A stretch of 64,000 bases of DNA, taken from NCBI GenBank assembly GCA_010093605.1, contig MU004183.1, positions 1 through 64,000 of the forward strand. The letters run 5' to 3'. Below the pieces are notes generated by a model that made no database searches, had not been told where the DNA came from, and saw only the letters and a program-made list of their open reading frames with translations. Numbering within the stretch: the first letter of the stretch is position 1; each line of letters begins with the position of its first letter. The position numbers and the translations under genes are program-made. Below are positions 25,101 through 34,658 of this stretch, piece after piece. The DNA comes from Lophium mytilinum. Taxonomy: Eukaryota > Ascomycota > Dothideomycetes > Mytilinidiales > Mytilinidiaceae.

Positions 25101-26612
25101 CCACCCGTGCGACCGTATTAAGCACGCTTGTAATATAAAGCAAGGCTTCCTTAAACTGCTGCCTATTCTAGATTAATACTAGACTAACCTTATAGTAGAC
25201 TTTATAGGACCCCTACCTATATACTTCTAATTTAGAAGGGACTACTAATATATTATAGTAGTAGTTAATAGACTCTCTAAGATGCGTAAATTTATTCCTA
25301 TAATAATAACTAACGCAGAGGAAGTTGCCTAAGCCTTTCTAGAATAGATCTGGCGCATAGAAGGATACCCGGAATTAATTATATCTAATTAAGGCCCTTA
25401 ATTCATTTTAACCTTTTAGTCTTACCTATGCAAGCGCATTAGCACTAAGCTAAAGCTATCTACCGCCTTCTATTCTAAGATGGATAGATAAACCAAAATC
25501 ACTAATATAGGTCTAAAACAGTTTCTTTAAGCATACATTAACTATTAATAAGACAACTAGGTTAATTACCTCGCCGTCGCTAAATTTAAGGCTAATTCCA
25601 TAAAAAACGCCTCTACTAGAGTAGCTCCCTTTATAGCTACTAAAGGCTATATTCCTAGCGCAGGCACTATACTAGCCGTATAACTACTACCTAATATAAA
25701 TGCACTAACAATTTAGCTTATAGAATGAGCAGATAGACTTATAGATAGGCTTAATAAACTACGCGCCTTTCTCTATTAAGAAATTAAATGGGCCTAAGCT
25801 AAGTAAAAGAAATACGCTAACGCTGGATAATAACTAGCTTATATATACTATCTAGGTAATATAGTTATACTTAACACGCGCTATATTAAGATAACTCGCC
25901 TAAATAAGAAGCTTAATTTTAAGAAGCTAGGTCCTTTTAAGATTCTATAAAGCTATAAAAACGGTAGTATATATAAGCTTAAGCTACCTAAAGGCATAGA
26001 AAACCTGCACCCTATCTTCTATCCTTAGCTACTCTACCTAGCCGACGCCGTTCCTATAAAAGGATAGCGTAATCCTAAGCCCCCGCCTATATAAATAATG
26101 CTAACTTATTAGGAAGGCAACGCTAAAGAGGTTGTTAATTACCGTCTTAATAGAAGACAACTTAATCTAGTTATAGGTAAAAGGGGTATGCTTTAGTATA
26201 AGATTAAATTTATTAGCTATAATAAGCTCTAATAGGACAATTATAAATACGCCGAGGGCTATCCCCGCCTTATTACAGACTTTTACCACCGCTATCTATA
26301 TCCTAAGAAACTAAAACCTTATCCGTTATTTAAACTACTATCGGACTAGAAACCAACTTTAGCTGCTATCCTTGCCGTAATAGACCTCCGCATAACTAAC
26401 GCTGCGGAAGCTACGTAATTTAATTACCGGACCGGCGGCTAAATTAATTTATTAAGGAGGCCCAACCGCGGACGTGCGCAATAATTAATGCGATGTAATA
26501 GCGCAGATTATTACGAGCACCTAGCAGCAGGCTAGTAGCTATAATAGCTATACGGCTCCTTACGGCCCCGTTATAGCCGGCCCTAGTTTAGACGAATAAC
26601 TATTGCAAGGTA

Positions 26613-26660
26613 ATGCATAGTAATACTGCGCATAGTAATACTGCGCATAGTAATACTATG
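26613..26660 (+). repeat. 15-bp tandem repeat near the 3' end of the LTR element
   Basis: GCATAGTAATACTGC repeats about three times in a row, between the chromodomain-like tail and the 3' LTR. Confidence 0.7.
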
Positions 26661-26906
26661 CGTAACAACACTACTAAGCTTATAATAGGAAGACTACACT
26701 AAATAGTAAGGCTGTAGAAGACTATATAAAAATGGGAAGAATAAGTAATCCTCTATAAATTAATTTATTTCCTTTATTTACTTATAATTATAGCATAATC
26801 TAGTATTTTATTTTATAGATATTTAAGCGATTACAGGTACTCTAGTATAGAAAGGACCCTCTCTTATAAAAGCTTTAATAGGGGGCTTCTTTAGAGGGGG
26901 GAGACG

Positions 26907-27106
26907 TATTATAGCTACACGTTTGCACTATAACACGTGACTAGGGTTACGTAATAAAGGCTCTGCGGAACGGGCGAATGTTGCTCCGCCCTTTAGGTTA
27001 TTACAACGTCCGTTCTAGGAACCTCTTCCTCTCTTGTATTTATCTTTTATTAATATTAATACTATTTAATCCAACAATTCCAACGTTCCAACCTTAAGCC
27101 CTAACA
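26907..27106 (+). repeat. 3' LTR
   Basis: A 200-bp copy matching 18471-18670 at about 88% identity. It ends CCCTAACA and is followed directly by ACGCA. Confidence 0.9.
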
Positions 27107-28570
27107 ACGCACTATAGATTTTAATACTCTCTACTAACCTTATTACTATTATAGCTAATAAATAAGCCTCTAGACGCACGGTTACTGCTATACTTAGTAT
27201 TTATATTTAATAATCTTTTCCTTCTAATAACGCCGTTATTCTAGCTTCTAAGTTAATTAATTCCGCCTATAATATTACTATAGACCCTATTTATATCCGT
27301 ATTAATAGCAGGATATATACTTATTATAAGCACTTATTTAAGCTAATACTTACTATAAAGTAATATACGTTACACGTATAGAACTAGAGTAAGAATATTT
27401 ATTTAAAGAATAGCCTAATTAGATAACTAGATCTTTACTACTACTACCTTTATAAGAAGTTAAAAAGACTATAGAACCTATATATTATATCTAAAGGCTA
27501 ATTAACTACTATAGATTATCTTATTAAGGTATATAGGTTTACGCCGCTAGAATATAGATACCGCTAGAGAGTATATACTAATAAGTATTAAGGTGCATAA
27601 GCTAGATAAGGAATTAAATACGTTTTAGATATTATAATAAGGGCCTCTACTAGAATATAGCACTGCTAAAGCGCTTAGTATTATATCTAATCTTAAATAA
27701 CTTAAATAACTAATAATTTAATAGGTTATCTACTATTATATTACCTTCTTTTAATTTAAGAATATATACTTTAGGGCGGTACTTAGCTTCTTAGTCCCTA
27801 GTATTAATAGGTACCTGCTAAAAGCTAGAAAGATAATATAGAAGTGGGTAATTACCGCGTAGTAAGAAAAGAAGAATATACTTAGGTAAGAACTTAGTAT
27901 AATATATTATCTATTACTATTTATTATTATCTTAATGCGCTATTAGCTAATATTACTTCTCTAGATAGGAACTTAATAATATATATAGCGCGATTTCTAT
28001 CTTATTTAATCTTTAGATATTACTAAATAGACTAGCTATTCTTAGCGTTTATTTCTACTTTATTAACTACGCTAGAAAGTATTAAACGGCCGTTATAGCT
28101 CTTTAAGAGGTTATTAGTAAGTATACTAGAGAGAATATTATATATAGCTTACTAGTAGTAATATAGAACTATAGTATATAGAAGAATATTAGATTCTTTA
28201 TAGGTAATAATGTAATAAGTAATAATAAGTATATTAATATTATCTTGCGGGCGCTTTATCTATTAATAATAGCTAAGTAATAGAAGGTACACTGGCTATA
28301 GTATTTTAGCTATATTATTAATCTATGCGCATAGGATTTTATTATTAGAAAGAATGCGGATAAGATCTACTAGTAAATTAAAGCCGCCTATATAAATTAG
28401 AACTATAGTAAAGTCTAACGCCTTTAGAAGAAGTATAGAGCGGTTAAATTAATATAGAACCTTATCTATTATATCTATAATAGTTCTTAACGCTATAGTA
28501 TTTTCTAATATATATAAAAAGGTAGCCTTCTTATAGAATAGAACGGGCTTAAGGTATATACTATTTATAC

Positions 28571-28886
28571 TTTCTATTTTTTTAATTAGCCTTACTATTT
28601 TATTAATTAGCCTTACTATTTTATAGTATATACTTTCTATTTAGCTATATACTTTCTATCTTACTATATACTTTCTATTTTACTATATACTTTCTATTTT
28701 ACTATATACTTCCCGTTTTACTATATAGGCCTTAATCTATCCTTTTAAATATAGAAAGGATAAGAATAGAAAGTATATAGTAAATAGAAAGTATATAGTA
28801 AAATAGAAAGTATATAGCTAAATAGAAAGTATATATAGTAAAATAGAAAGGCTAATTAATAGAATAGTAAGGCTAATTAATAAGAA
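28571..28886. repeat. Foldback palindrome built of TATATACTTTCTATTTTA-type units
   Basis: The left arm (about 28,571-28,738) contains two AATTAGCCTTACTATTTTAT units and then five or six ATATACTTTCTATTTTACT units. The right arm (about 28,742-28,886) is the reverse complement in the mirrored order and ends in GGCTAATTAAT units. The centre is a smaller hairpin (CTATCCTTTT/ATAGAAAGGAT). It interrupts the hAT transposase reading between the 'HIINLCAQ' block and the C-terminal half, so it is either an inserted foldback element or an expansion of hAT subterminal repeats. Related units occur near 18,360-18,440 and 30,240-30,300. Confidence 0.7.
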
Positions 28887-30508
28887 GTTTAGCTAAAGCC
28901 CCGCCGGCCGGTTATATAGCTATAGCGCACCTCTATACTATATACTAACGCGTTAATAGCTTATCTAAAATAACTAAACCTAATAGAACTTATTATTCTT
29001 AGCTATTAGCTACTTTCTAAATTACTATAAGCGCATCTAGGAGTTTTATAAGATATATATTCCCTTAGATAGCGCTAAAAAGCTATAGATAGATAATATT
29101 CTTACTAATACCTAATAGAAATAACTTAAGTACCTCTATATAAACCTGGAGCTATTCTATAAGGCTATACTTATAGTAGAAGGTTATAAGATATTACTTA
29201 TAAATTATTTTATAACTCTTAATTAGCTAGTTAATAGCCTTAACGCGTTAAAGGCTTAATTTATAGAGTTATTATATAATATATAACGGCGCACTAAAGT
29301 TAAGGTATATTAGTACCTCTCTAACTACACCTTAATAGTATAGGAAAAGGCTAATAAGTACTACCTCTTAACTAATAAGGAATTACCTGTATACTACGCT
29401 GCTATTATCTTTAATTCTTCTCTTAAGACAAAATAGTTTAATAAGAAGTAGAAACGGCACCCTATTAAGAAGAACTATATTAAGATTATAAATAAATTTA
29501 TAGAGAACTACTAGTAAAGTAGCTATTATAGTAATACTACGTATCTCTATAACTAGTAGCCTATATTACCTAAACCTATACTAACGCCTCTTTCTTAATA
29601 GCCTTAAATATATACGTCCGCATAAGACTATAAGCGCCTTAAGATTATATATAATAGTAATAATAGTAATAATAATAGCGTTACTAAGATGCCTAATTTC
29701 TATAAAGAATATATTAAGACCTCTACTATATTACCTATATAAGTATATAGCCTTAAGGGTAATAATAAATACCTCTCTATTAATAAGATAATACTATAGT
29801 AGAATAATAGATATAATTTCTAGCTAGATCTTGCATAGTTTATATTAGACATTCTTATAGTGCCGCTAATATCTAATAACTATAAAAGGCTATTTAGTAG
29901 AGCTTCTATTATACTTAAAAAGTAATGCAGGCGGCTTTAGATAGATATAATTAAGGTAAATAAATATCTATAGTTAGTATTTAGGCCGCTACTAAAGAAT
30001 ACTTTTAATAATAATATAGAATATATAGAGTTACTTAGTATATTATATATAATACTAAGCTTACTTATAGAGGTAGTAGTAGTATAGTTATAGGCCTTAT
30101 AATAGGTAGAGGTAGATTAGAAGGATAATAGTAATAATAATAATAATAGCAATAATAAAGTAGTATTAGAAGCGGCGGCAGTAGCTATAATAGCTAAGGC
30201 CAATAGTAGAGTATATAAGAAAGAGACACTTTTAATTAATATATAAATAGAAAGTATATATAAAGAAATAGGAAGTATATATAAAGGCTATATAAAATAG
30301 AAAGAATAAATAGCTCTATACTAAGCTTTAATACTAAGATTTTATAGCGCTAAACTTCTTTAGGTAATATACTAACTATTTTAGGTAACTATCTATATAT
30401 TACCTCCCTTATAGATAATTTAGGAGCGCTAGGAGCTCTATAGCAATTCCTGTAGATGGAGTAGATTTAAGGCGAAATCTAGTCCAGTCCAGTCCAGTTC
30501 CATTACTG

Positions 30509-30575
30509 CTTTAGCGTCTCCGCTGAGAACCTTAAGTATGAGCGCGGGGTCGGTGTAGGCGGTTTCGGAGGGCAT
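30509..30575 (-). pseudogene. MYND zinc-finger gene, 5' part (start codon to insertion point)
   Basis: ATG at 30575-30573 opens a frame reading MPSETAYTDPALILKVLSGD and then an Ala codon at the hAT junction. It aligns with the start of the 37.4-kb paralog (MPPKLNPKDPDFMLRVMRGE). Dropping one copy of the 8-bp duplication, the frame continues directly into 18076 and gives GDAEARRVLDQLPKEEQ, in register with the paralog's GEAEAVKVYSALPRADQ. The start codon and the rest of the gene are now 12.4 kb apart, so a normal transcript is very unlikely. Confidence 0.85.
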
Positions 30576-32007
30576 AATAGCTATAAGCTTAATAGCCGCT
30601 GTAAGACCTTTAGTAAGATTAGTGTTATAAATAAAGGAGGACTTTTTAAGGCAGGATGTTTTGTAGACTAGAAGTGCCTAGGTAGACCCGGAAGAAAGAT
30701 AGGCCATTTAAATGGTAAATTAGCCGTTAACCACACTTCTATCTCTACATAGCATGAACCGACACAGGGGGCTTCCTAAGCTTTACTCGGCCTCCAACGT
30801 AGCGACTCCCCCGCCTATTTTATAAGTCGAAATGCTTTATTAATACGATCAGCTACGCAAAATCAGCCAAGAAATAGACAAGAGCCAGGATGACACAGGG
30901 GGTTTGCGACCTACACTGTCACTAGCATCGTTACACTAGAAGATATGGTCCCATAGTTAGTATACTTTTCACACCATTGCCATACTTGTTACGGCAGAAT
31001 TCGGGATACGGCGGGAAGGTTTCATCCTAGGTACTTCTCAATCACCCCCGTCCTTTTCCGTACTGCTTGAACGCTCCAGCACTCCTTTAAGCAAGATCTA
31101 GACCCTAGTTCTATCGCCTAGGTCCAGACCCTAACTGTTTCATCACCTAGGGTATTAATGGCAATTCAGAGGGACCAGGATTGCTCGGAGGACTCTATTC
31201 GCCATTTAAACTTCCCCAGGCATTTACTCTCTAATACAACAGATATAAAGATCTAAGCGGGCACACATTAGACGTTACTCCGGTATAGCTTGAACGAAGA
31301 GCTAAAGTACATGTCCTGCTGCTGAAATACTCACTAGATGTTGGCGACATGACTATTAGCTATTTGTGGGGAAAAACTAGAGAATGGCGCCGAGCAGCTG
31401 TCAGGTGCTGGAACACCAGGAGAATGCCTTACGGAAGCTGGGCATATAGCAAAAGAGGGGTAAGCAAGGAGGTAAAATGAGCGTTACAAGGACCTGAGAC
31501 GGTTCCACAGGCACAGTCTTCTCATGAGGAAGGTTTGCTCGACTAGCGGCGCTATCCCTCAGCTAAAATTAATTGCGAAAGCTAAGAATCAAGCCATTGA
31601 GGGTATCAAGACTTCGGAGGAATGAAGGAACACGTTGTATGTGTTTGGAAGTGTGAGTGCTCCTCGCCAATTGTAGTCAATTTAAATGATTGATGGAAAT
31701 CTACCACATACACTACGTTACATCGAGCTACTATAAAGAGATAATAGTCGAGTTTCGTACATCGTTAGAGTTGCTACTAGGTTACCGCACGATTGTTTCA
31801 GGCACCTATACTCAACGCTGGGAATCGAAAGTGCCATGTCAACGCATAATCAGAGTGACGTCCCGGAAAAACGTAAGGGCCGGTATACGTATGCGGATAT
31901 AGTGAATTGGTAAACGACTCCGCCGAGCAACCTCACACGCTCTTCCTCGCTCCCAGACCAAACTACACACCACGTCTCAACAGTGTTCACAAGGCGGAAG
32001 TGCGAAG
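30576..32007. other. Intergenic, 1.4 kb; likely old promoter of the split MYND gene
   Basis: Mixed base composition, with AT-biased patches to about 30.65 kb. No ORF of interest, RNA gene or repeat was recognised. The part next to 30575 should hold the former promoter of the split gene, and the part before 32008 the promoter of the next MYND gene. Confidence 0.5.
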
Positions 32008-32703
32008 ATGGCAGATATCGACTTTAGCAACGCCGCAACGGCCATGAAACTCATCCTCAACCCGACCAATGAGCTTACCCGCGCCTTCAACGCTCTGTCG
32101 CAGACTGAGCAGGACGCAATCCTGGAGACGATCTCCAACAGTGCTCTCCCGACGACCAACTTCTTTCCCGATAACGCGAGTGATCCTGCATTCCGCGATG
32201 TCGAGTTGCAGTTCTACGCGGATGACTACCAGATGCCAGTAGAAGATACGGTGCCACCTGCCTACTGGGGCGAGGACGGTAATGGACTCTACCGCATTGA
32301 AAAAAAGGAGAGCGGAGAGGGTTACGTGGTCAGACGCAAGTGTTGGAGACCCGATGAGGACCGTAAGTGCGAGCATGCTGAATTGCCGTAACGGTACATT
32401 CAGGTCGGCTCAAGCTTACATATCAAAGCACAGGAAGAGAGGCCAACCGGTTGGAGCCCAAAGGTCTACAACCCGAACCTCAACAATACGCCGCAGGAGC
32501 TGGTTTGCTCCCATTGCCAAGCCTCAGGCGAGCTGTTCAAGTGCCCCGTGTGCAACATCATGCCTTATTGCTCTGAGCGGTGTCGGAATGCTGACTGGGA
32601 GATTCATCGGGAACGTTGCGAACATGACGCGGTCATCGGACATGCCGGATGGACTAGGAGACACCCGAGACTGAGCGAGGTTGGCAGAGGCTCCCGTGCT
32701 TGA
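32008..32703 (+). CDS. Short MYND zinc-finger protein, single module and single finger
   Basis: The likely exons are 32008-32362 and 32429-32703, giving 209 aa. The donor GTAAGT at 32363 is strong. The acceptor at 32428 (CAAAG) is weak but is the one that keeps the frame into the finger; the better-looking CACAG at 32433 would shift it. The N-terminal half has one copy of the family module ('ALSQTEQDAILETI', residues ~29-42). The C-terminal half has one MYND finger, CSHC ... CPVC ... YCSERC ... W-x2-H-x3-C, followed by a short basic tail. It probably acts as a protein-protein adaptor. It is shorter than its neighbours at 16.9 and 37.4 kb, which have two modules and two fingers. The intron position and phase (phase 1, between the module and the finger) match theirs. 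Confidence 0.7.
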
Positions 32704-33392
32704 GATCTCGGTGTTCTAGGCACCTCTACATGGGAAACTGGTGAAGATGGATTATTGAGTACTCGTAGCAGCATCCAGCAATCAACACTGATGTGGCGAC
32801 GAAACAGAGTATACACGGGATTAGCTAGGCTCTCAACCCCTCTGTAGCTGTAGATCCCTCTTTCACAATAATTTTCCGGGTAATGACTGAAGTTTGCCCA
32901 TGAGAGCGACTCGGTATCACTTCAAACTCTGTTGATTAGCGTGAGTGTGCCTGCTTTCAAAACGTAGTCTATATCATCACGCGCAACAATGAGTCTACCA
33001 AGAAGACTCTAATCAGGATTGTGATATTCCTACCCACAGTCCAATGAGACGCAATTAGCTAATAAGACAACGATAATGAGATTGCCAAGAAACGTCAAGG
33101 CTCTAACATTCCCGGATCCCAAATCAGCGTAATCTAATCTTGAACAACCGCTGGGCATGCGCATCTGCTTGATAAGTTTGAAAGGCCCGAACTCGATTGC
33201 TGTAAGATCTCGAGTAGACGCTATCGACCGTGGCTCCTCTATTATATTACTTAAGATCGCTTTGCAAGAGGCATAGCGATGGTCACGCGTGGGGGCAACT
33301 TCTCTGACAAGTTTCTCTCTCGGAAAAGCTCGACTAAAAAGCGCCAAATATAGTCCTGTCGTTGATACATAGGATTCCGACATCTCCAATGT
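32704..33392. other. Intergenic, 0.7 kb, between convergent genes
   Basis: It lies between the 3' ends of the MYND gene (plus) and the monooxygenase (minus). I see no gene-like ORF or repeat, and terminator signals are not distinct. Confidence 0.5.
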
Positions 33393-34658
33393 TCAGGCAA
33401 CCCACTTATAGTCCGGGAGTGGAAACGTCTTAGTATTGGCAAAGGCGGCACCAAGGTACTTCTGTGCGAAATCGGCGATGCCCGTCCAAGCGATAAAAGC
33501 GAAAGCGTAGTTTCGCAGCCATATCCCCCAGGTTGTCTGTGGGGCAAGAATCGTGGTGATGAACGGTGGGATCTTCTGCATTTCCTTGATGATCGGCCTC
33601 ATTTGTTGCTCGTAGCCCTTCAGACCGGCTGCGAGGTCGCCTGTATGTTTGCCAACCTCACCAGCCAAGATGTAGGCGCCGGCGAGGGCGAGACTCGTAC
33701 CACCACCGGCGGGCCCTGTCGCGTAGCCTGCATCGCCGACCAGCACGAAGCGTCCATTGTACAGACTTGGGAGCTTGACCTGGACAATCTCGCTGGCATA
33801 GAAGTCTTCGGAGTCCATCATCTCCTGCATGAAATAGTTGCTCTTCCATCCGGCGCCCTGGTAGTGTTGGGCTATGTATCTTTTGAGCGAATCGTCACCG
33901 TGGATCGAGGCCTGGCGAAAGGGTAGCGTGGCGTCGAGCTTGCCTCGTGAGTGAATGTTCATTAACAAAACTCGACTATGACCTGATGGATCTAATCCAA
34001 CACTCATAAAACGGCCGCCGACGGCACTATAACCCTGTCCCACTCTGCTTCCTTGGAGTAGATCCTGATTTATGGTGAAGTAAGCTGCCCAGGAGTTGGA
34101 TGGGATGATGTGATCCCGGACACTGCACCCAAAACCTATAGCTCGAGTCCTCGAGGTCGCGCCATCACAGCCAATGACAAGGTCGTACTTCGAAGTTGCT
34201 GATCCGTTTGCAAACTCAACTGTGATGGGACTGCCATCTGACTCGCTTTGCTGCATTGAGGCAATTTGCTCATTGAAGATGTACGTGATGTTGTCGTCGT
34301 CTTTGGTGAGGTCGAAGATAATCTTTGCCAGGTCACCACGAAAGATCTCGTACTCTGAGACGAGAGACTGCTGATCAGGATTCCCAGTGGCTCTGATGGT
34401 TCCATAAGGTCGGCCGTCTTCACGGACGAAACTTATACCCTCTTCCTGCGTTGACTTGGCTCGCACCTGAGCCTCCATGCCCGACATTTTCCGCATGACA
34501 GAGACGCCAGCGGTGCGAATGTCAACGGCCTGCCCACTAGTGCGTAGTTCCGGGAAGCGCTCGATGACCGTGACTTGAGCGCCAGCTTTGGCCAACCAGT
34601 AGGCTGTCGCCGGGCCGGCGATGGATGCTCCCACAACAAGGACCTTCAGTCCAGACAT
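33393..34658 (-). CDS. FAD-dependent monooxygenase (PHBH/UbiH-like)
   Basis: A single exon of 421 aa with ATG at 34658. It has the three FAD-binding signatures of class A flavoprotein monooxygenases: an N-terminal dinucleotide fold VLVVGASIAGPATAYWLAKAG (shown in part: G-x-S-x2-G, residues ~6-14) ending in E at ~33, the DG motif in 'VIGCDGATSRTR' near residue 165, and the GD motif 'VLVGDAGYATGPAGGG' near residue 305. These enzymes use NAD(P)H and O2 to hydroxylate or epoxidise aromatic or polyketide-type substrates. The substrate here cannot be told. The last ~60 residues are hydrophobic/aromatic and could touch a membrane. The length is normal and no damage is seen. No polyketide or peptide synthase gene is in the window, so membership of a metabolite cluster is not supported. 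Confidence 0.88.
   Translation of the reverse strand: MSGLKVLVVGASIAGPATAYWLAKAGAQVTVIERFPELRTSGQAVDIRTAGVSVMRKMSGMEAQVRAKSTQEEGISFVREDGRPYGTIRATGNPDQQSLVSEYEIFRGDLAKIIFDLTKDDDNITYIFNEQIASMQQSESDGSPITVEFANGSATSKYDLVIGCDGATSRTRAIGFGCSVRDHIIPSNSWAAYFTINQDLLQGSRVGQGYSAVGGRFMSVGLDPSGHSRVLLMNIHSRGKLDATLPFRQASIHGDDSLKRYIAQHYQGAGWKSNYFMQEMMDSEDFYASEIVQVKLPSLYNGRFVLVGDAGYATGPAGGGTSLALAGAYILAGEVGKHTGDLAAGLKGYEQQMRPIIKEMQKIPPFITTILAPQTTWGIWLRNYAFAFIAWTGIADFAQKYLGAAFANTKTFPLPDYKWVA

Larger units (their letters stand above)
18471..27106 (+). mobile_element. Ty3/gypsy LTR retrotransposon fossil, full length, nested in the hAT element
   Basis: An 8.6-kb element with 200-bp LTRs at both ends and a perfect 5-bp target duplication ACGCA (18466-18470 and 27107-27111). 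A purine-rich tract before the 3' LTR (about 26,892-26,906) fits the polypurine tract. The parts follow the Ty3/gypsy order: gag-like region about 19.5-22.0 kb with a zinc-knuckle-like end, protease about 22.3 kb, reverse transcriptase about 23.1-23.8 kb, RNase H about 24.1-24.4 kb, integrase about 25.1-25.9 kb, and a chromodomain-like tail about 26.1-26.3 kb, suggesting a chromovirus. The coding region is broken by many changes, mostly of RIP type. The two LTRs differ at roughly 23 sites, all transitions, so age cannot be read from divergence. It is younger than the hAT copy it sits in and keeps more GC. Confidence 0.9.
18085..30508 (+). mobile_element. hAT DNA transposon (fungal type), RIP-degraded, with nested insertions
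   Basis: The left end reads CAGTGAAGGAACTAGACTGG and the right end, inverted, CAGTAATGGAACTGGACTGG. The CAGTG-like start is typical of hAT. The flanking 8 bp are CTTCAGCG (18077-18084) and CTTTAGCG (30509-30516), an 8-bp target duplication with one C/T difference. On the plus strand at about 27.2-30.2 kb the sequence reads as a hAT transposase with stops at expected Gln/Trp. Visible are 'TAVIALQEVI' near 28,090, 'GNNVISNN' near 28,205 (family GDNASND), 'HIINLCAQ' near 28,315, 'LPVYYAAIIFN' near 29,385 (family SPVYYAAVVLNP), and the C-terminal dimerisation block at about 29,830-29,970 ('YKRLFSRASIILKK'). Without the LTR insertion it would be about 3.8 kb. It is inactive. It lies opposite in orientation to the MYND gene it splits. 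Confidence 0.88.

Noticed and set aside
30495-30520. Possible Starship-type TTAC target at the right border
   Set aside because: The border is explained by hAT-type ends and an 8-bp duplication, the inside holds a hAT transposase reading, and no tyrosine recombinase gene is seen.
30509-30575. First thought to be a fragment of a different MYND paralog
   Set aside because: The mismatch came from reading into the transposon end. With the 8-bp duplication removed, both parts join in frame and in register with the 37.4-kb paralog.
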